From Hyposmocoma kahamanoa (Eukaryota; Arthropoda; Insecta; Lepidoptera; Cosmopterigidae): 64,000 nt of DNA. How positions within the stretch are numbered: the first letter of the stretch is position 1; each line of letters opens with the position of its first letter. Below the pieces are notes generated by a model. That model saw only the letters and a program-made list of their open reading frames with translations, was not told the origin of the DNA and did no database searches. Positions 1 through 12,559 of this stretch are shown here, one piece after another. The translations under genes were made by a program, and so were the position numbers. Where the stretch lies: positions 2,206,582 through 2,270,581 of the forward strand of contig NW_020656077.1 in NCBI RefSeq assembly GCF_003589595.1, in the 5' to 3' direction.

Positions 1-829
1 AACTTTCCTACGACTGCAAGCCTTTACCTTGAGATCGTATTTCAGTATTTTGTTCATTGAAATACGCGAAATGCTAATCTGCAAAACGAGTTTCTTCTGA
101 GTGCGATACGGATTTCGGCGAAATCGCCTCTGGTTATTTTGATGTTCGCAGTCATCCTTACGGACCGCGGGCAACCATTCCTCTGTCGATCTTTCAGAGT
201 ATCATTCACCTTATAACGTTTCGTGGTGTAATATACAAGTTGCGGATTGCTCCAAAACATTTTACGTCACGTAATATCTCATTAGTTTTTTTCCAGCCAT
301 ATATAGGGAAATTGCAGTCGCACGAAACTGTTTTACTCCTTCCAGCACGAGAATAATAGTTGAACAAAAGAAATTAATTTAAAAACCTACAAATAGAACA
401 TAAACTTTGTAAAGTCAAAATAATAAAAAAAGAATTAAGCAGCTGCCAGTATAATTTTATTTTATTTTTAAAAGTCACAGTTGGTCTCAAAACTTTTGAA
501 CACACAAGGTACATAAGGAAGTACTTACAGGATAGTGAAGTCCTTTAAAAACTATATTCGTATTTCAGCTTAATTTTACGTTCAATCTAACAATGAAGCT
601 GCCAATAATGTTTGATAAAAGACAATAAATATCATAAAGTAGATAATGAATTCGCTCACAAAGTAATTACGTAATATTAATATATATAATAAAAAAAAAT
701 CGCTTTGCTCGCTCAGTGTAAATATGATTTTTCTATATATTTAATGCAACGCAGTTAAGAGTTATGGGCTGTACAGAACAATTACTCAGTGTTTTGCTGT
801 TGTATTATTATATTGCAAATGCGAAAGTA
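1..829. other. AT-rich stretch without recognised genes
   Basis: No open reading frame here resembles a known protein family and no repeat boundary is visible. The only long frames are short (under 70 codons) and AT-biased. It could be intergenic DNA or part of an intron of a gene extending beyond the window. Confidence 0.5.
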
Positions 830-992
830 ACTCTGTTATATTTTCACACTTAAACCGCTGAACCAAATTTGGTGAATTTTGGTATAGAGATAGATGGGAC
901 CCCAGGACAAGGACAAAGATACTTTTTGTCACAGAAATAAATCTAAAACGGGGCTGAATAGGGGATGGAAGTTTGTATGGAGAACCAATCAT
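830..992. repeat. Dispersed-repeat fragment of lepidopteran type
   Basis: The text around an AATGCGAAAGTAACTCTGTT core, followed by a segment with ACCGCTGAACCAAATTTGGT and then GGGACCCCAGGACAAGGACA, resembles a repeat widely dispersed in moth and butterfly genomes. Boundaries are not defined. A short minus-strand frame across it is not considered a gene. Assignment is from recollection of repeat style only. Confidence 0.35.
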
Positions 993-1048
993 TTCTCAAC
1001 TAAGTAGTACAGTACTACTCGATGTACTTATTCTACGCAATCGTTTGC

Positions 1049-1121
1049 GTCGGGGGCACCAGCTAATAATTATAAATATATAATATGTATAGATATATAA
1101 TTATTAGCTGGTGCCCCCGAC
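1049..1121. repeat. Hairpin with 26-bp perfect arms
   Basis: Positions 1049-1074 and 1096-1121 are perfect reverse complements (arm begins GTCGGGGGCACCAGC) around a 21-nt AT-rich loop. The GC-rich outer half contrasts with the AT-rich surroundings. It may be the collapsed terminal repeats of a foldback or MITE-type element. A direct duplication next to it was not found. Confidence 0.6.
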
Positions 1122-3138
1122 TGCGTTTACAAAGCAGATATGCTTTGTATTGATGAGGATATTTTGTCAATTACGTAAAATGTCATAGATCAAAGTTGCA
1201 TCCGTTAATCAAATTTATAAAGTTATTTCACATATCAATGAGTTCGATCTCATGGTCATGCATTATAATGCAAATGTGTTGAAATGCCGTTATATGGACA
1301 ATACATTAATACTTGTGAAAGACATAAACAATAAGGGCTAATGTCGCGCGTTGACACTATGCACAAAAGCTCTTTTTTATACGCGGTGTTATGAATTTCC
1401 ATACTACTTAGTTGTGTTTGGTTGGTATACGATATGACAACTCAATGCACAAAAAACAACGGTGTGCGCTCAGATCGTTCGCTCGCAAATTCAGGTTTTA
1501 GTGTGTACTTTAGCCACGCAATATGCGACACCTGAAGCGTCAGCAGCTACAAGTGCTACATGTCTTTCGTACAAATTTATATTAGAGATTTTATACAGAA
1601 TGATTCTGAGAGCGCGTTTTTTATGTCAATTCATTAAGCTACTGTTCTAATTCTAATAGTGTGTCAAAAGAAAACAAAGCGAATAAAAATTGTCAGTTCC
1701 ATGGAACATTGTTAAACGTAGAGTTAGTATTGTGAAAGCTTATAGGTTTCTAATTTAATACTCCAAAAGCTCACCATGTAAAACACATGCTTAGCAAATT
1801 AACAAACAGCACGAAATCTTCTATTTTGTAGACCATACATTCGTAGGAACGATTTGTTTTCTTTTTTGTCAACATCTTGTAACTATGATCAATTTATAAC
1901 TCATCACGAACATGTCACTACTAAAGTCTCCTAAGGTTTGGATTGTAACTATGGGACATGGTTATATTAACAAGGTGCCTTAGCACAGTTTATTTTGGAT
2001 ATATTGCATTTCAAGTCGCAGATGGAGCTGTTGTATTGTCTTAGCTATTGTCTTTGTTATTGTATTGTCTTAGCGAGTCGAAATACGGGCATACGAGTTT
2101 AATCTAGAGTATATACTCTAGATTAAAGTCGTTGAAGCATACAGAGTTGCCTATAGCCTCACCTTCGCAAAAGTCTTACCTTTAGAGGAAGCAGCCTCAG
2201 CGTAGTACTCGGTCAGGAGAAAAGCCGATAGCACCAACCACATCGTTGGAAAAATTGCTCGCATCTTCGCTCGCCTACGAAGATATATTCGATCATTTAT
2301 CATACGTCACAATAAGTAGCGCAGTTACTAATAAATAAAAATGGGGTCTAGAAGATTGTATCTTTGGCTTAATTAGCTTCATTATCAGTATGGAAACATG
2401 CTAGCTCCAATGATCTTATATCTCAAAAAGATTTACAAAGCTTTTTGGAGATATGCATGGTGAACCGTGGCATATACCCATTTCTTAATAGGATATCGAA
2501 AAAAATCCATTATTTATACGTGTCGTGTAGCACATCTACCAGGATTAAACTGGTATGATCCACAAATACCCGGTATTAATTTTTTAAATATAAGGTTCCT
2601 AATATTTATCTTATTTCGTTACCAGCTATCCTGGTGCTATTTTAAGAACCTGAATAAATACATTTTCAACGTTATACCACAGCAATACTACTATAAAAAG
2701 ACTCTAAGACTTAGAGTGGCAATTTCACAATTTCAAAACAAAATGTTATATATAATATTTGATAAAAGTACATTACTATCACGTAGATTGTATTAATAAT
2801 ATTGAAAACTGCCGGTTTAGAATCTTAACTTGTCTTACAAGCTGTGCAAGTTCTTGAAAGCTTTATCGGACTACGTAAAATGACCATTTTCGATCCAAAT
2901 ATTAATGTAACCGGCACACAGTTGAGTAAATATACTAAGTACACAAGGAAGAAAAATGTCGCGAAACAAGAAGGCGTACCATTGAATTAGTATATATATT
3001 ATAGATATTGTAAGAAGACATCGATAATATACCTATTTATTTAAGAGGAAATTAAACGGATTCAAGCAAAATTATTCCTAAGAGGAACGTTTAAAAATGG
3101 AAAAAAGTACGAACTGTTTGCAATTATGGTCCTATTTT
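1122..3138. other. Noncoding stretch, no gene recognised
   Basis: No family-level protein similarity is visible in any frame. The stretch includes one perfect palindrome listed separately (2098-2127). The longest frame (2467-2796, 109 codons) has biased low-complexity composition and no recognisable domain. Confidence 0.5.
2098..2127. repeat. Perfect 30-bp palindrome
   Basis: Fifteen-base arms meet without a spacer (arm TTTAATCTAGAGTAT). It lies in otherwise unremarkable DNA. No flanking duplication was identified. Confidence 0.7.
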
Positions 3139-3600
3139 GAAAATTCTTTTTTTGTTTGAAAAGGTGCACACTTGAGGTGGTCCTATTGTCACCAAGTTAA
3201 AATCTGATGATGGAATCCCATGGAAATCGAACTAAATCCTCAAATTTTGTTTGGGCATATACAGGGTATTCACCGATTTCTCTGTCAATTGTGGACTGCT
3301 TTTGAAAATTCTTTTTTTGTTTGAAAGGATATATTCTTAAGGTAGTCCCGTTGTCACCAAGTCGAAATCTGATGAGGGAATCCCATGGAAATAGAACGAA
3401 ATTCTCAAATTTTATAGACGTGCATAATGTGTTCACCGATTTCTCATTTTTAATTTAAGAAAATTATTTTTTGTTTGAAACGGCACAATCTCGAGATACT
3501 CTCGTTGTCACTACGATGGAATCTGATAAAGAAATCCCATAGAAAACGACGAAAGTCCTAAAATTTTATAGGCATATACAGTGTGTTTGTGAAACTGTTA
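3139..3600. repeat. Tandem repeat, about 155-165 bp unit, nearly three copies
   Basis: Units begin at 3139, 3304 and 3459, each with GAAAATT followed by a T-rich run and TTTGTTTGAAA. Each then has a stretch containing a form of GTTGTCACCAAGT, a form of GGAATCCCATGGAAAT and an AAATTTTATAGG-like segment. The third unit is partial. Divergence between units is considerable, so this is an old array. The unit distantly resembles part of the dispersed repeat at 18754-19217 and 59041-59990 (shared GTCCC and TTTGTTTGAAA-type blocks). A minus-strand frame through units 1 and 2 is a by-product of the repeat. Confidence 0.7.
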
Positions 3601-3993
3601 CAAATCAAAAGTTCTCGGATAGGTGTGGACGTGTTCATCTTTTCATTTCTCGTAATGATATAACGAGACAGGCAGACCCCGCACTTGATGATGGTAAGTG
3701 CTTGTAATTGACTAAACGACTTGTATTGTGCTTATGTGAATAACAATATTTGACTTTGACTTATCGTCAGCTCAGCAGCATAAAGTGATGACTCTTAGAC
3801 TCAAACACCTAAATGGAAAGATTAAGACAATTCTCGTAATGCATTTTGATCATATGGTCGGATAAGTAATTTATTTCGTTCTAAATCACGAAGTGCATTA
3901 CTCTCTAATGTTTAGTATAGACTTAACTAAAAACTAACCTGTCTATATATAACTTTAAAAAAATATCAACCAATTTCAAAAACCACAACAACA

Positions 3994-4074
3994 CTAAAAA
4001 GCGAAAAATAACAAAATTAATAAATAACAAATCATTTTGGTTAAATCTCTATTTTGTTATTTTTCGCTTTTTAG
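3994..4074. repeat. Hairpin with 24-bp perfect arms
   Basis: Positions 3994-4017 (CTAAAAAGCGAAAAATAACA...) and 4051-4074 are perfect reverse complements around a 33-nt AT-rich loop. It may be a degenerate small inverted-repeat element. No target duplication is evident. Confidence 0.65.
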
Positions 4075-6297
4075 TATAGTGACCGTACAGTTAAAAGTTG
4101 AAATGTACAAGCTACATCTCTCCATATTAAAAAGTTCTTTATTGCCTGTCGGTTGTGGTTTCATGATGTTGCTTTCTATTATGAACTTCTTGAGCTGTCA
4201 ATTCACGCCTGCTGCTTTGTTAATAAAAAAAAATTGAGAGACAGAATCCTCTTCATATCTTAATTTATTATTCAAATAAATTATCACTATTTATTTAAGT
4301 ACGTACTCTAAATTTATTTAGCACATTATATCTTTATTTTTAATTTATATCGCGTGGTAGCCCTTTTATTTATCGTTATTAATATATTATTAATTCACAG
4401 AATAACAAACGTAATATATACCACAGTGATGCCACATAAATAACGGAAGAATAAACGAAAATAGAAAAGGAAACGGAACAAAATAAATTTTATTAATTGT
4501 AATTTGTAAGACAGACAACTTTGTGTAAAAAATATAATTTAGTACATGTTTTTTGCATTTTACTAACAATAGGATTTTATTACAACTTTAGTAACAAAAG
4601 AATAAATTATAATGAATTACTCTCTGAAACTGATTAAAAAATATACTTTGTACGTATAAAATGTACACTTATGTACAAAATAACTAGTTAAACGCTTACA
4701 TGATAGCAGTCGTAGATGGGATCGGGTAGTAGCGAGACTTGATTCACAACTTGAAACACGTGCTTTTAACCGGAGAAGCTACGGTGTCGTAGAGAGAGGG
4801 AGAGACGCGTAGCACCACCGTAATGGTTCGTAGCAAACTGCCGTAGCTAGCACATTCGCGCATGGTCCCAGTCACCCGCACCCGGGAAGTAACAAAATAT
4901 TATTATCAAGTGTTTTGCTTCTACACTGCTCCTTTACCGTATGCCCGTTTTATAATTACTCGAACTAGTGCCGTAATGTATATAAGGCATAATCAACGAA
5001 GAAGATGTTCCGTGCTATAGATTAAGGTCGTGGCAACATCGTATGTTAATAAATACCAGCTGTCTCTCTATGGATTACATGACGTTAGTGTAGATTAATT
5101 CCAGTAATACATCTTAAATAAATTACAAATAATGTAAGTAGGTTTAACGCACGTATTATGTATTAAGTATACAACTGCAATTTTAATGCTGGAATTTTCG
5201 CAGGCGGAGAGGGCGGCGATAATCACATTAGTAGTTTTGATGTTCAAGTGATCAAAAACCATTTATAAATATTATTTGTTTACTGATTAGGTTGGAAATT
5301 GGAATAGGAAATCGTTATGACAAAACGTACACGTCGGAAAAAGTTGACACCAGTATGACGTGTTTGTTGGTACTGTCACAATGAACCTAATTCTATTCTC
5401 TATAATATATAATAGTATATATGTTTATTCATTAACTATAGCTCCCTCAACTACTGCAAAGATGAGCGCGTAGTTGTGATCACGCACATCAAAACGAATC
5501 TATTCATTTTGGTTGAGCGTTGTAGTCACGTAATGTTTCTTAGGAAAAAAGGCTTTCCCGACGGATAGATCGCCAGGAGTTATTATTACTTATAATGTAT
5601 TCAGAGAAAGATTGCTCTTTTTTAATGAGGCAGACTGACGGTTGTCTACAATCCCACTTTGTATGTTGTAAGACTATTATGTACAAGGATGGTACACTGA
5701 CTGTCAGAACTAAAAATATCTAGGGATAATTTTTATTAAGATGATCACAATTAGGGACATTGCTTTGTAGTTAGAAGTGACTAGAAGAAGTAGTACTACC
5801 CTTTACCTTTCAGTGGTATTGCAGAAAGCAAATATGGATTTCGTGATATTGGTTTCAAGCTTTATTACCGTTTCTCGTTCGCTTGCCATCTTTAGCGATT
5901 ACGGCAAACTTTTGGCAGTAGCGAAGTAGGTATTAAATATTTATATGACAGATCATCGACGCTATTAAAAATATCCTCGAATAAGTGTCAACTTCTAGAG
6001 CCGCTTAAGTTTTAAATGCCTTATAAGACTGAATAAGAAAATTTAATAATTCATAAAAACGATGAGTTCAGCCTTTACAAAGACTTAAACTTCAAAAATG
6101 TATTCCAGCGAACCGTTTATAATTAATATATTTGAACCTGATACTTACGCTACACTAATATTACAAGTCGATGCTGAAGAAACTTTAGCCAAGGTGTTTT
6201 CTATCAACTGAGATTTTTGCATCAAACCGCCTTAAGGCATGACTCATTACTTAATTGGCAATTACCGCGGAGAGCGCGGGCCGTGTACATCACTCAT

Positions 6298-6362
6298 CGA
6301 TAAGAATATCAGATAGATATGACGTACATTAACGCGCCGTCTTTCTTTTATCTTTATTATCT
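6298..6362. promoter_or_regulatory. Cluster of four HGATAR motifs
   Basis: Within 65 bp there are CGATAA (6298-6303), AGATAG (6311-6316) and two TTATCT (6348-6353, 6357-6362; AGATAA on the minus strand). GATA-family factors bind HGATAR and clusters of this type occur in insect enhancers. The sequence is AT-rich, so chance clustering is a real alternative. No target gene is visible nearby. Confidence 0.25.
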
Positions 6363-9300
6363 GATTAGCCGCGTGATCCCAGATTGATGATTTGTTATCA
6401 TATCAACGGAGCTTACGTAAATTTAATTACAGTTTTTGCTTTCAGGAGCGTAAAATGGCGGAGTTTGGAAAACATTCGCCTCTCTGGTAAAATTTTTCAG
6501 CCGAGGCGGTGTTGTTACGAAGTCGCGACGGGATATGAGCAGTGTATACCCCAGGTCGGAGCTTTGTTTGTTCTACTATGATTGAAGGAGGCGTCTTAGA
6601 TAACTATTGAGTTTCTATATAAATAAACAAATGATAGTTGCTAAGAATAAGTGTATTCATAAAAATGTTAACGAGTAACTAAACTGCATTTTTCACAATT
6701 AAACTTTAAAAGTGACTAACAAGTCGTAACTAGTCATATAACAATATGAACCAAATACTTGTAGTATTTTATCTTAGCTTTTACATGTAGATCGTAAATT
6801 GGTGAAAAATCTTTCAAATTTAATAATTATCATTATGTTACATAAAACGTCGACTCCAACCTTTACGTAACCGTTTTGGCTAAACCGCCAAATGAGTTAC
6901 TTTTGCTGAATATACGAAACCGCTCGTGCACTTTGCTGAGCAGTGACTGAGTTAAATACCTGATCCTTATTTATTTTTCTATTGCCATTGTATTTATGTC
7001 TATTCGATATTGTGTTTACAATGTTCTGTTCAAATTTAGGAACAATATCCTGTATTTTTTGTAATAAACTGTCACTATTACCTATTGTATGTGTTCCAGT
7101 GTAACATTATATTTGATTTGGAAAGTTAAAATCAATAGATGTTTTTTTGATTGATATATATATACAACCTTCACGCGCAATATGGTTATGGCTTATAAGC
7201 ATAATTATCGTTTGATTCGTATTTTGTTCGTTTTATTATATTAATTTTATATGTATATATACTATAACTAAAGATAAATAAACTTGGCTTACCATTAGCT
7301 TCACGTACATAAGTCCACAAAATAAATTAGTTAGATCATAATCTAACAAGCGTAAAGCCCTCACAGCGTTACTATTATAACCGTTGAAAGAATTAAAGCT
7401 GTACATTGTTTTTAATAACCATTAATTATACGAACGCAGTATCGCTGAGGTGCATCCTCTGTCATGCCAGTGTCGAGATTATAATATAAACTAATTAATT
7501 GCATCGCGTGGTCTGACAACGCGTTACTAAGTCGTTGTCAAGACATTATATTAAAAAAAAGAAAAATATGAAATAAAAACATTTACATAATCTCGCAATA
7601 TTTATGTCATGCAACGTTATATTGAACCGACTCCATTTGCTTAATCGGCAATAAGGTTTCTAGAAAGATAATTTTGACTATCAACTTAATAAATGTTCAT
7701 TCCACAACTTTTGGAAAGTTTCCAAGTCTCTTTTGATATATGGCCACGATGAGAAGCTGACTGTGTTAGACCGTTTGTTAAGAGCCGTAGACGTTCCGTG
7801 TCGATAAGTGTGGCGACTCCCTGACTCGTAATTCAAATTACTTATTATACACATGATATATGCCGTAGGCCGTAGTGCACAGAAGTGCACAGACGAGGAA
7901 ACTAAACTTGATAATTTTAAAGGTACAAAGCTTTGCATTTAAGTGGAGCAAGCTTATAGTGCGCGTGTACGATTCTGCAAAATATGAACATTAAATATAA
8001 TTAAGTACAAGGTTTCTGAAATCAGTGGCCTTTTGACAATGACGAGTACGAAACACTTACACGGCTGTATTCTAAGGAATGGAGACATGTTATGAAAATA
8101 AATTGTTTTAAGATGTTTCAATTTTATAGGTTTTTGTTCTAGTAGACGACAGTCAGCGAAGCAACCGCGTACAAATTATGCCATTCGCTCACAAGAAGAA
8201 CTACAATATACCACGCAAATCAGTGGATGACTAGTAGTAACTTTTGACACTATCCTCATGTCTTGAAAATAATTAATAGGGCGCTGTAAAAGCACGGGAC
8301 TTCGCGACAGGGTGAAATGTTTCATTTTACGGGATGCACACTGGCAAACTGTGGTCAATGGCAAAATTTAAGTTTTCACAAGCGGTTAGAGTCTCTGTCG
8401 GAGGCGCAAAACTTGCTCGGAACATCAATCAGTAAAATGTCAATTTTTAATAAAAAAAATCTATGTATACATAAACGGTTTAATAATGAAACTTGTCGAC
8501 CTGCGGAAGGGATAACATATTCTGCGGGGACGTCCCAGTGACGGGCAGGACGACCCAAGCACGGGCACTCACGTGTCTTCACTCAAGAACAAACAATTTA
8601 CATACAAGCCCTTGAAGGAAAAAGGTCGTGATAGAATTGTATGAACATTTTCCCTTGACTGTTTCATACATATTTATTGTAAATGTTTTCAATTACCTTT
8701 TGTTTACGATGTATTTAATTTAAAAGTTGCGCAATATTAATACGTTTAGCGTAATTATAAATAAATCTCCAGAAGAATTCTTAAAATATTTTTTTTTACC
8801 TATCAATAATTTGTTAATATTTACTAAAATTACAACTTTGCATGAGAGAGGGTTACTAACGACATTTTACGAACAAAATTAGTCGACAAATAGGAGATTT
8901 ATAAATTTTCACATACATACAGTATACATAATTAATTTCATGTAGTTTGTATTATTTTTATGACTTTCATGTAATAAAATCCCTTTAACGTGTGATCATA
9001 TGTGGTTTTATTATACCAAGGGTAAGATGTCGTAATTACTTGTAGGGCAGTGGACTGTTTTTTTATTATATCATATTGTATTCCCTGGCGAGGGATGAAT
9101 TTTTTTGTGCCTGAAGCCACATCGCGTAGCGGTTTATTAATGGTACTTTATAATGTCATTGCATACCTACATTACGTATATATTATATGGGAACCGAAAA
9201 AATGGCAGGATTATGCTCTGGCCACACAGAAGCGGGCGCGGGAATTATTGTAATGTTCGAGTTCTTATGAACCCTGCCCATTGAAACAGGCGACGGGGCG

Positions 9301-9827
9301 GGCGCGGTAAAGGGCCGAACGCTATGACAAACAGACGGACCTTCAGTTTCAATATGTATTCAACCGAAATTTCTTTCGCGTTGCTTCCGTAACGCTAAAC
9401 GAAGCAGAACATTTTCTCGACCTTTCTCCGGCAGCAATGTGGTGCTTACTTTAAAATTTGTGTAGAAAATGAAAGGTATGCATTCGCTTCCCACAGTTTC
9501 GCCCTCGGACCGCTATTCCCGCCGTACCGCATCTGTGTGACCTGAACATAAAAAGATAATAAAACACTTCCAAAAATACACAACCAATATATCTTACCCA
9601 CCTTATATTAATATTCTTAGGTATTATTTCCTAAAATTAGATATATGATCCTCGAGATACTCTTAAGACATTGTGAGGTATGTCACAATCCGACAGGGTG
9701 GTTGCCTTTGATCCCCTGTCATCCCTTCGTCTGGTTTTGTAAATACTTCATTTGGTATACTTTCACATTATTAACCTTTGTATTTCATCAAAATTTGCTT
9801 AGTAACGTACATTTGGTCCCTCCACAT

Positions 9828-11854
9828 CAGGGATTCCGGAAACGGGCATGTTTTGAAGAATCGGGAATTTCGGTACTAGTCTTCAATGGAACCGGGATTT
9901 GCTGGTTCTCTAGTTGTTGTTCAATGTCCTACTTAGTAAAAAATGTACAGCAATCAATATTAAGTAACACTAAGGTCATGTGATTAAATAATAAAAATTT
10001 CAATATCAAGGCTTGGATTACACCGGGACTTATTCGCTGTATGCGACATAGGCGTAAACTACATATGAAGATTAAATGTAATTCAGCTAATTTGATATTA
10101 CAAGCATCGTATAAAAGATATAGGAACTCTTGTAACGACCTTCTTAAAAAAGTTAAAAATTGTTACGATAAAAAGGAATTGGACAAAGCTGATACAGACA
10201 GTAAACAAGTTTGGAAATATACAAAAAATGTAACATACATCGAAACAGCATGAATCATTTTCAAGATTATTGAAAGCCCTTTCATCTGAGCTGACATCTG
10301 CTAACAGCGCAAATGATTTTACGTCAACACAGGTAAAAATCTATCACAAAGAATCCTAACTTTGTCGTTTTCTCTACCACAAAGCACTCAATCCACCTGT
10401 ATCATTTGTACTATTAGACAGGATGAAAGTGAGGTTGAAATAATAATTTTAAGCCTAAAAGACGATAGTGCTCCTGGTTATGACAACATATCAAACAAAG
10501 ATGAAATAACGAATTATAGACCTATTTTTACTGCCAGCAATATGTAAAATATTAGAAAAGCTTATAAATAAAAAACTTGTTTTGTATTTGGAAAAACAAT
10601 GCTTATTATCTAAAACACAGTTCGGTTTTAGATCCAAATTATCGACATCTGACGCTGTGCATCACCTTACGGATTTTTTAGCAAGGGAACTTGACAATAA
10701 ACAAAACAGTGGGGATATTTCTGCACCTCGCGAAAGCTTTTCATACAATTTATATACCCATCATATTACAGAAGCTTGAATCCCTAGGTATAAGAGGTAT
10801 ACAGCTCAAATTACTTGCAGATTATCTGGAGAACCGCTCCCAATGTGTCAAAATAGGTGACGTTTTCAGTTTTGATCTCAAGAGTACTGCATTTGGAATT
10901 CCCCATGGACGTATTTTAGGCTCCACTCTGTTTCTGATCTACATTAATAACCTTTGTAATGTAAAATTAGAAGGTGGGAAGATCATATCCTATGCTGATG
11001 ATACTGCTCTGCTTTTTTGCTAACTTTGATAAGGAAGTCTATGAGTATGCTCAGCGAGTATTCAATGTCGTAAATAACTGGCTCCAGCAACATTTACTAA
11101 CACTAAACACGGATAAAACTAGTTTCATGCAGTTCTATATGCTAAAACCAAAGTCTGCTATAACTAGCACAAGGCTATATGCTCACCATTGTAAGGAGAC
11201 TACTAACAACCTGTGTAAGTGTCCAGACAGTGCTGTTACCAACAAGGTAAAGTATTTAGGTGTTATAATAGAAGATAACCTCTGTTTTAAGCACCATATC
11301 GAAGCACTAAGCGGTCGAATCCCTAAGCTAACGCTTGTGACACCTCACACACAACACCTCTAGTTTTAGAAAACATCAAATTTAAAACAATCATCACATC
11401 ACAAGTACCTAATCAGATTTTAAATCTCTAAAAAAATACAATTAAAAATTATTATACAGTCAGTCTTTTAAACTTAAATTACCGTTTAGTTCTTTATCCA
11501 AAGTAATTTTAAAAAATGAAATAAATTCTTACTAAAACAAATTATATAACTCCAAAAAAATACTATAAAATACAATTTACTAACTACTAAATTTCTGCTT
11601 TTTGGGTTTGGTGTGGTGCGGCTTTGCGGAGCGTTTTGCTCCCAACCTCATCCATCGTCGTTTAGTTTCTACCACGAGAATCTACGTGCCTTTGGCCCGT
11701 AATTAAAACCGAAATTACACTATCGTTGACGCTGATTCCCGAAAGTACCGAAATAACCCGGAAACAATTTTGGATACCCGGTTCCCTTATTACAATAAAA
11801 GAACCGGGAATATCCGGTACTTTCAAGACCAGGATTTCCAGTTTCTGAACCCTA
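9828..11854. mobile_element. hAT-type element with 8-bp target duplication, carrying a nested retroelement remnant
   Basis: The left end CAGGGATTCCGGAAAC and the right end ...GTTTCTGAACCCTA form an imperfect terminal inverted repeat. The element is flanked by perfect direct copies of CTCCACAT at 9820-9827 and 11855-11862, the 8-bp duplication expected of hAT transposons. Both subterminal regions carry CCGGGA/CGGTACT-type blocks in inverted orientation. No hAT transposase is recognisable, so it is non-autonomous. Its interior is occupied mainly by a decayed non-LTR reverse transcriptase (about 10000-11363), presumably a later insertion. Confidence 0.75.
10000..11363 (+). pseudogene. Decayed non-LTR retrotransposon ORF2 (reverse transcriptase)
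   Basis: Overlapping frames carry parts of a non-LTR ORF2 in the expected order. First comes an endonuclease-RT linker (10020-10253), then a fragment with SAPGYDNIS and NYRPIF (about 10460-10530). Next are a QFGFRSKLST block (about 10620), a LAKAFHTI block (about 10725), GIPHGRILGSTLF (about 10900) and the catalytic SYADDTALLF at about 10990. A C-terminal WL...LTLNTDKT segment ends near 11363. Frameshifts and stops separate these pieces and the PQG motif is changed to PHG, so it is inactive. It is 5' truncated, since no endonuclease core is visible. It lies inside the hAT element at 9828-11854. The clade is not certain; a Jockey/CR1-type element is the most likely source. Confidence 0.75.
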
Positions 11855-11862
11855 CTCCACAT

Positions 11863-12559
11863 TGATGTTAATTTTATCATGATAGAATTTTGCTGCTAAT
11901 GTCGAATATTGTCGGAAACTTGTATCGCATTTAGCGTTTACAAAATTGCGTGTAATTAGATTTGTCGCTTTTAGAATTCGGATATAATACTATTTTTTTC
12001 GACTTAATTATATTCAGTCTATCTCAAATCTAGGTATTATAAAATTAAGCGATGTTAAGTTACTGCCCTGAGAAACTATTTTAATCAAAACTCGTTCGAT
12101 GTGGTCCGGTAATGAATAGTAATTATATATATTATCTTGTATACTCGTATATCGATGTTGTGTTAATGACTTTAATTACAACGTGCAGCCATCAAATATT
12201 AGCCTCTCGCCAGCGGAACTCGCCCCCTCCCCCGCCCTAAATAGTAGAGCATAATTTATTGCCTAGTGCCTTAAAAACTATATTTACGGAAATAAAATAC
12301 CAGCACCGCGACGATGTTTCGTGATAATCATCATAAATTTCCTACAATTTAAAAGCAGCTCTACACACCATATGATGTCTTTTTTATTGTCGCTTTATTG
12401 GTTTTATTGCGTCCCCTTTATAGTCTAATACAACAATATGATAGAATCCCTCAAAATTTTAAAGGAAAGCTGAAGTGGTGCCAAAATCACCAATAGCAAA
12501 TGAAAATGGATTCAATGGCGTCACTTCAATGTAAGCGGGATTTAAAAAAATTTTGGAAC
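11863..12559. other. Noncoding stretch
   Basis: Nothing recognisable beyond AT-rich sequence and a short C-rich patch near 12225-12240. Confidence 0.5.

Larger units (their letters stand above)
3601..9827. other. Long noncoding stretch
   Basis: About 6.2 kb without a recognisable gene. It contains one hairpin (3994-4074), a GC-richer patch at about 4700-4900, a cluster of GATA motifs (6298-6362), and a short exon-like block at about 6446-6490 preceded by a pyrimidine-rich TTTTTGCTTTCAG. Frames of 60-85 codons (for example on the minus strand at 7681-7938 or plus at 9050-9253) show no family motifs. It may be intergenic or intronic. Confidence 0.5.

Noticed and set aside
2467..2796. 109-codon frame
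   Set aside because: AT-driven composition (many I, F, Y, K), no motif and no start context.
7681..7938. 85-codon minus-strand frame
   Set aside because: No family similarity, isolated in noncoding DNA.
9645..9983. 112-codon frame
   Set aside because: It crosses the left end of the hAT element at 9828, so its second half is transposon end sequence; no domain recognised.
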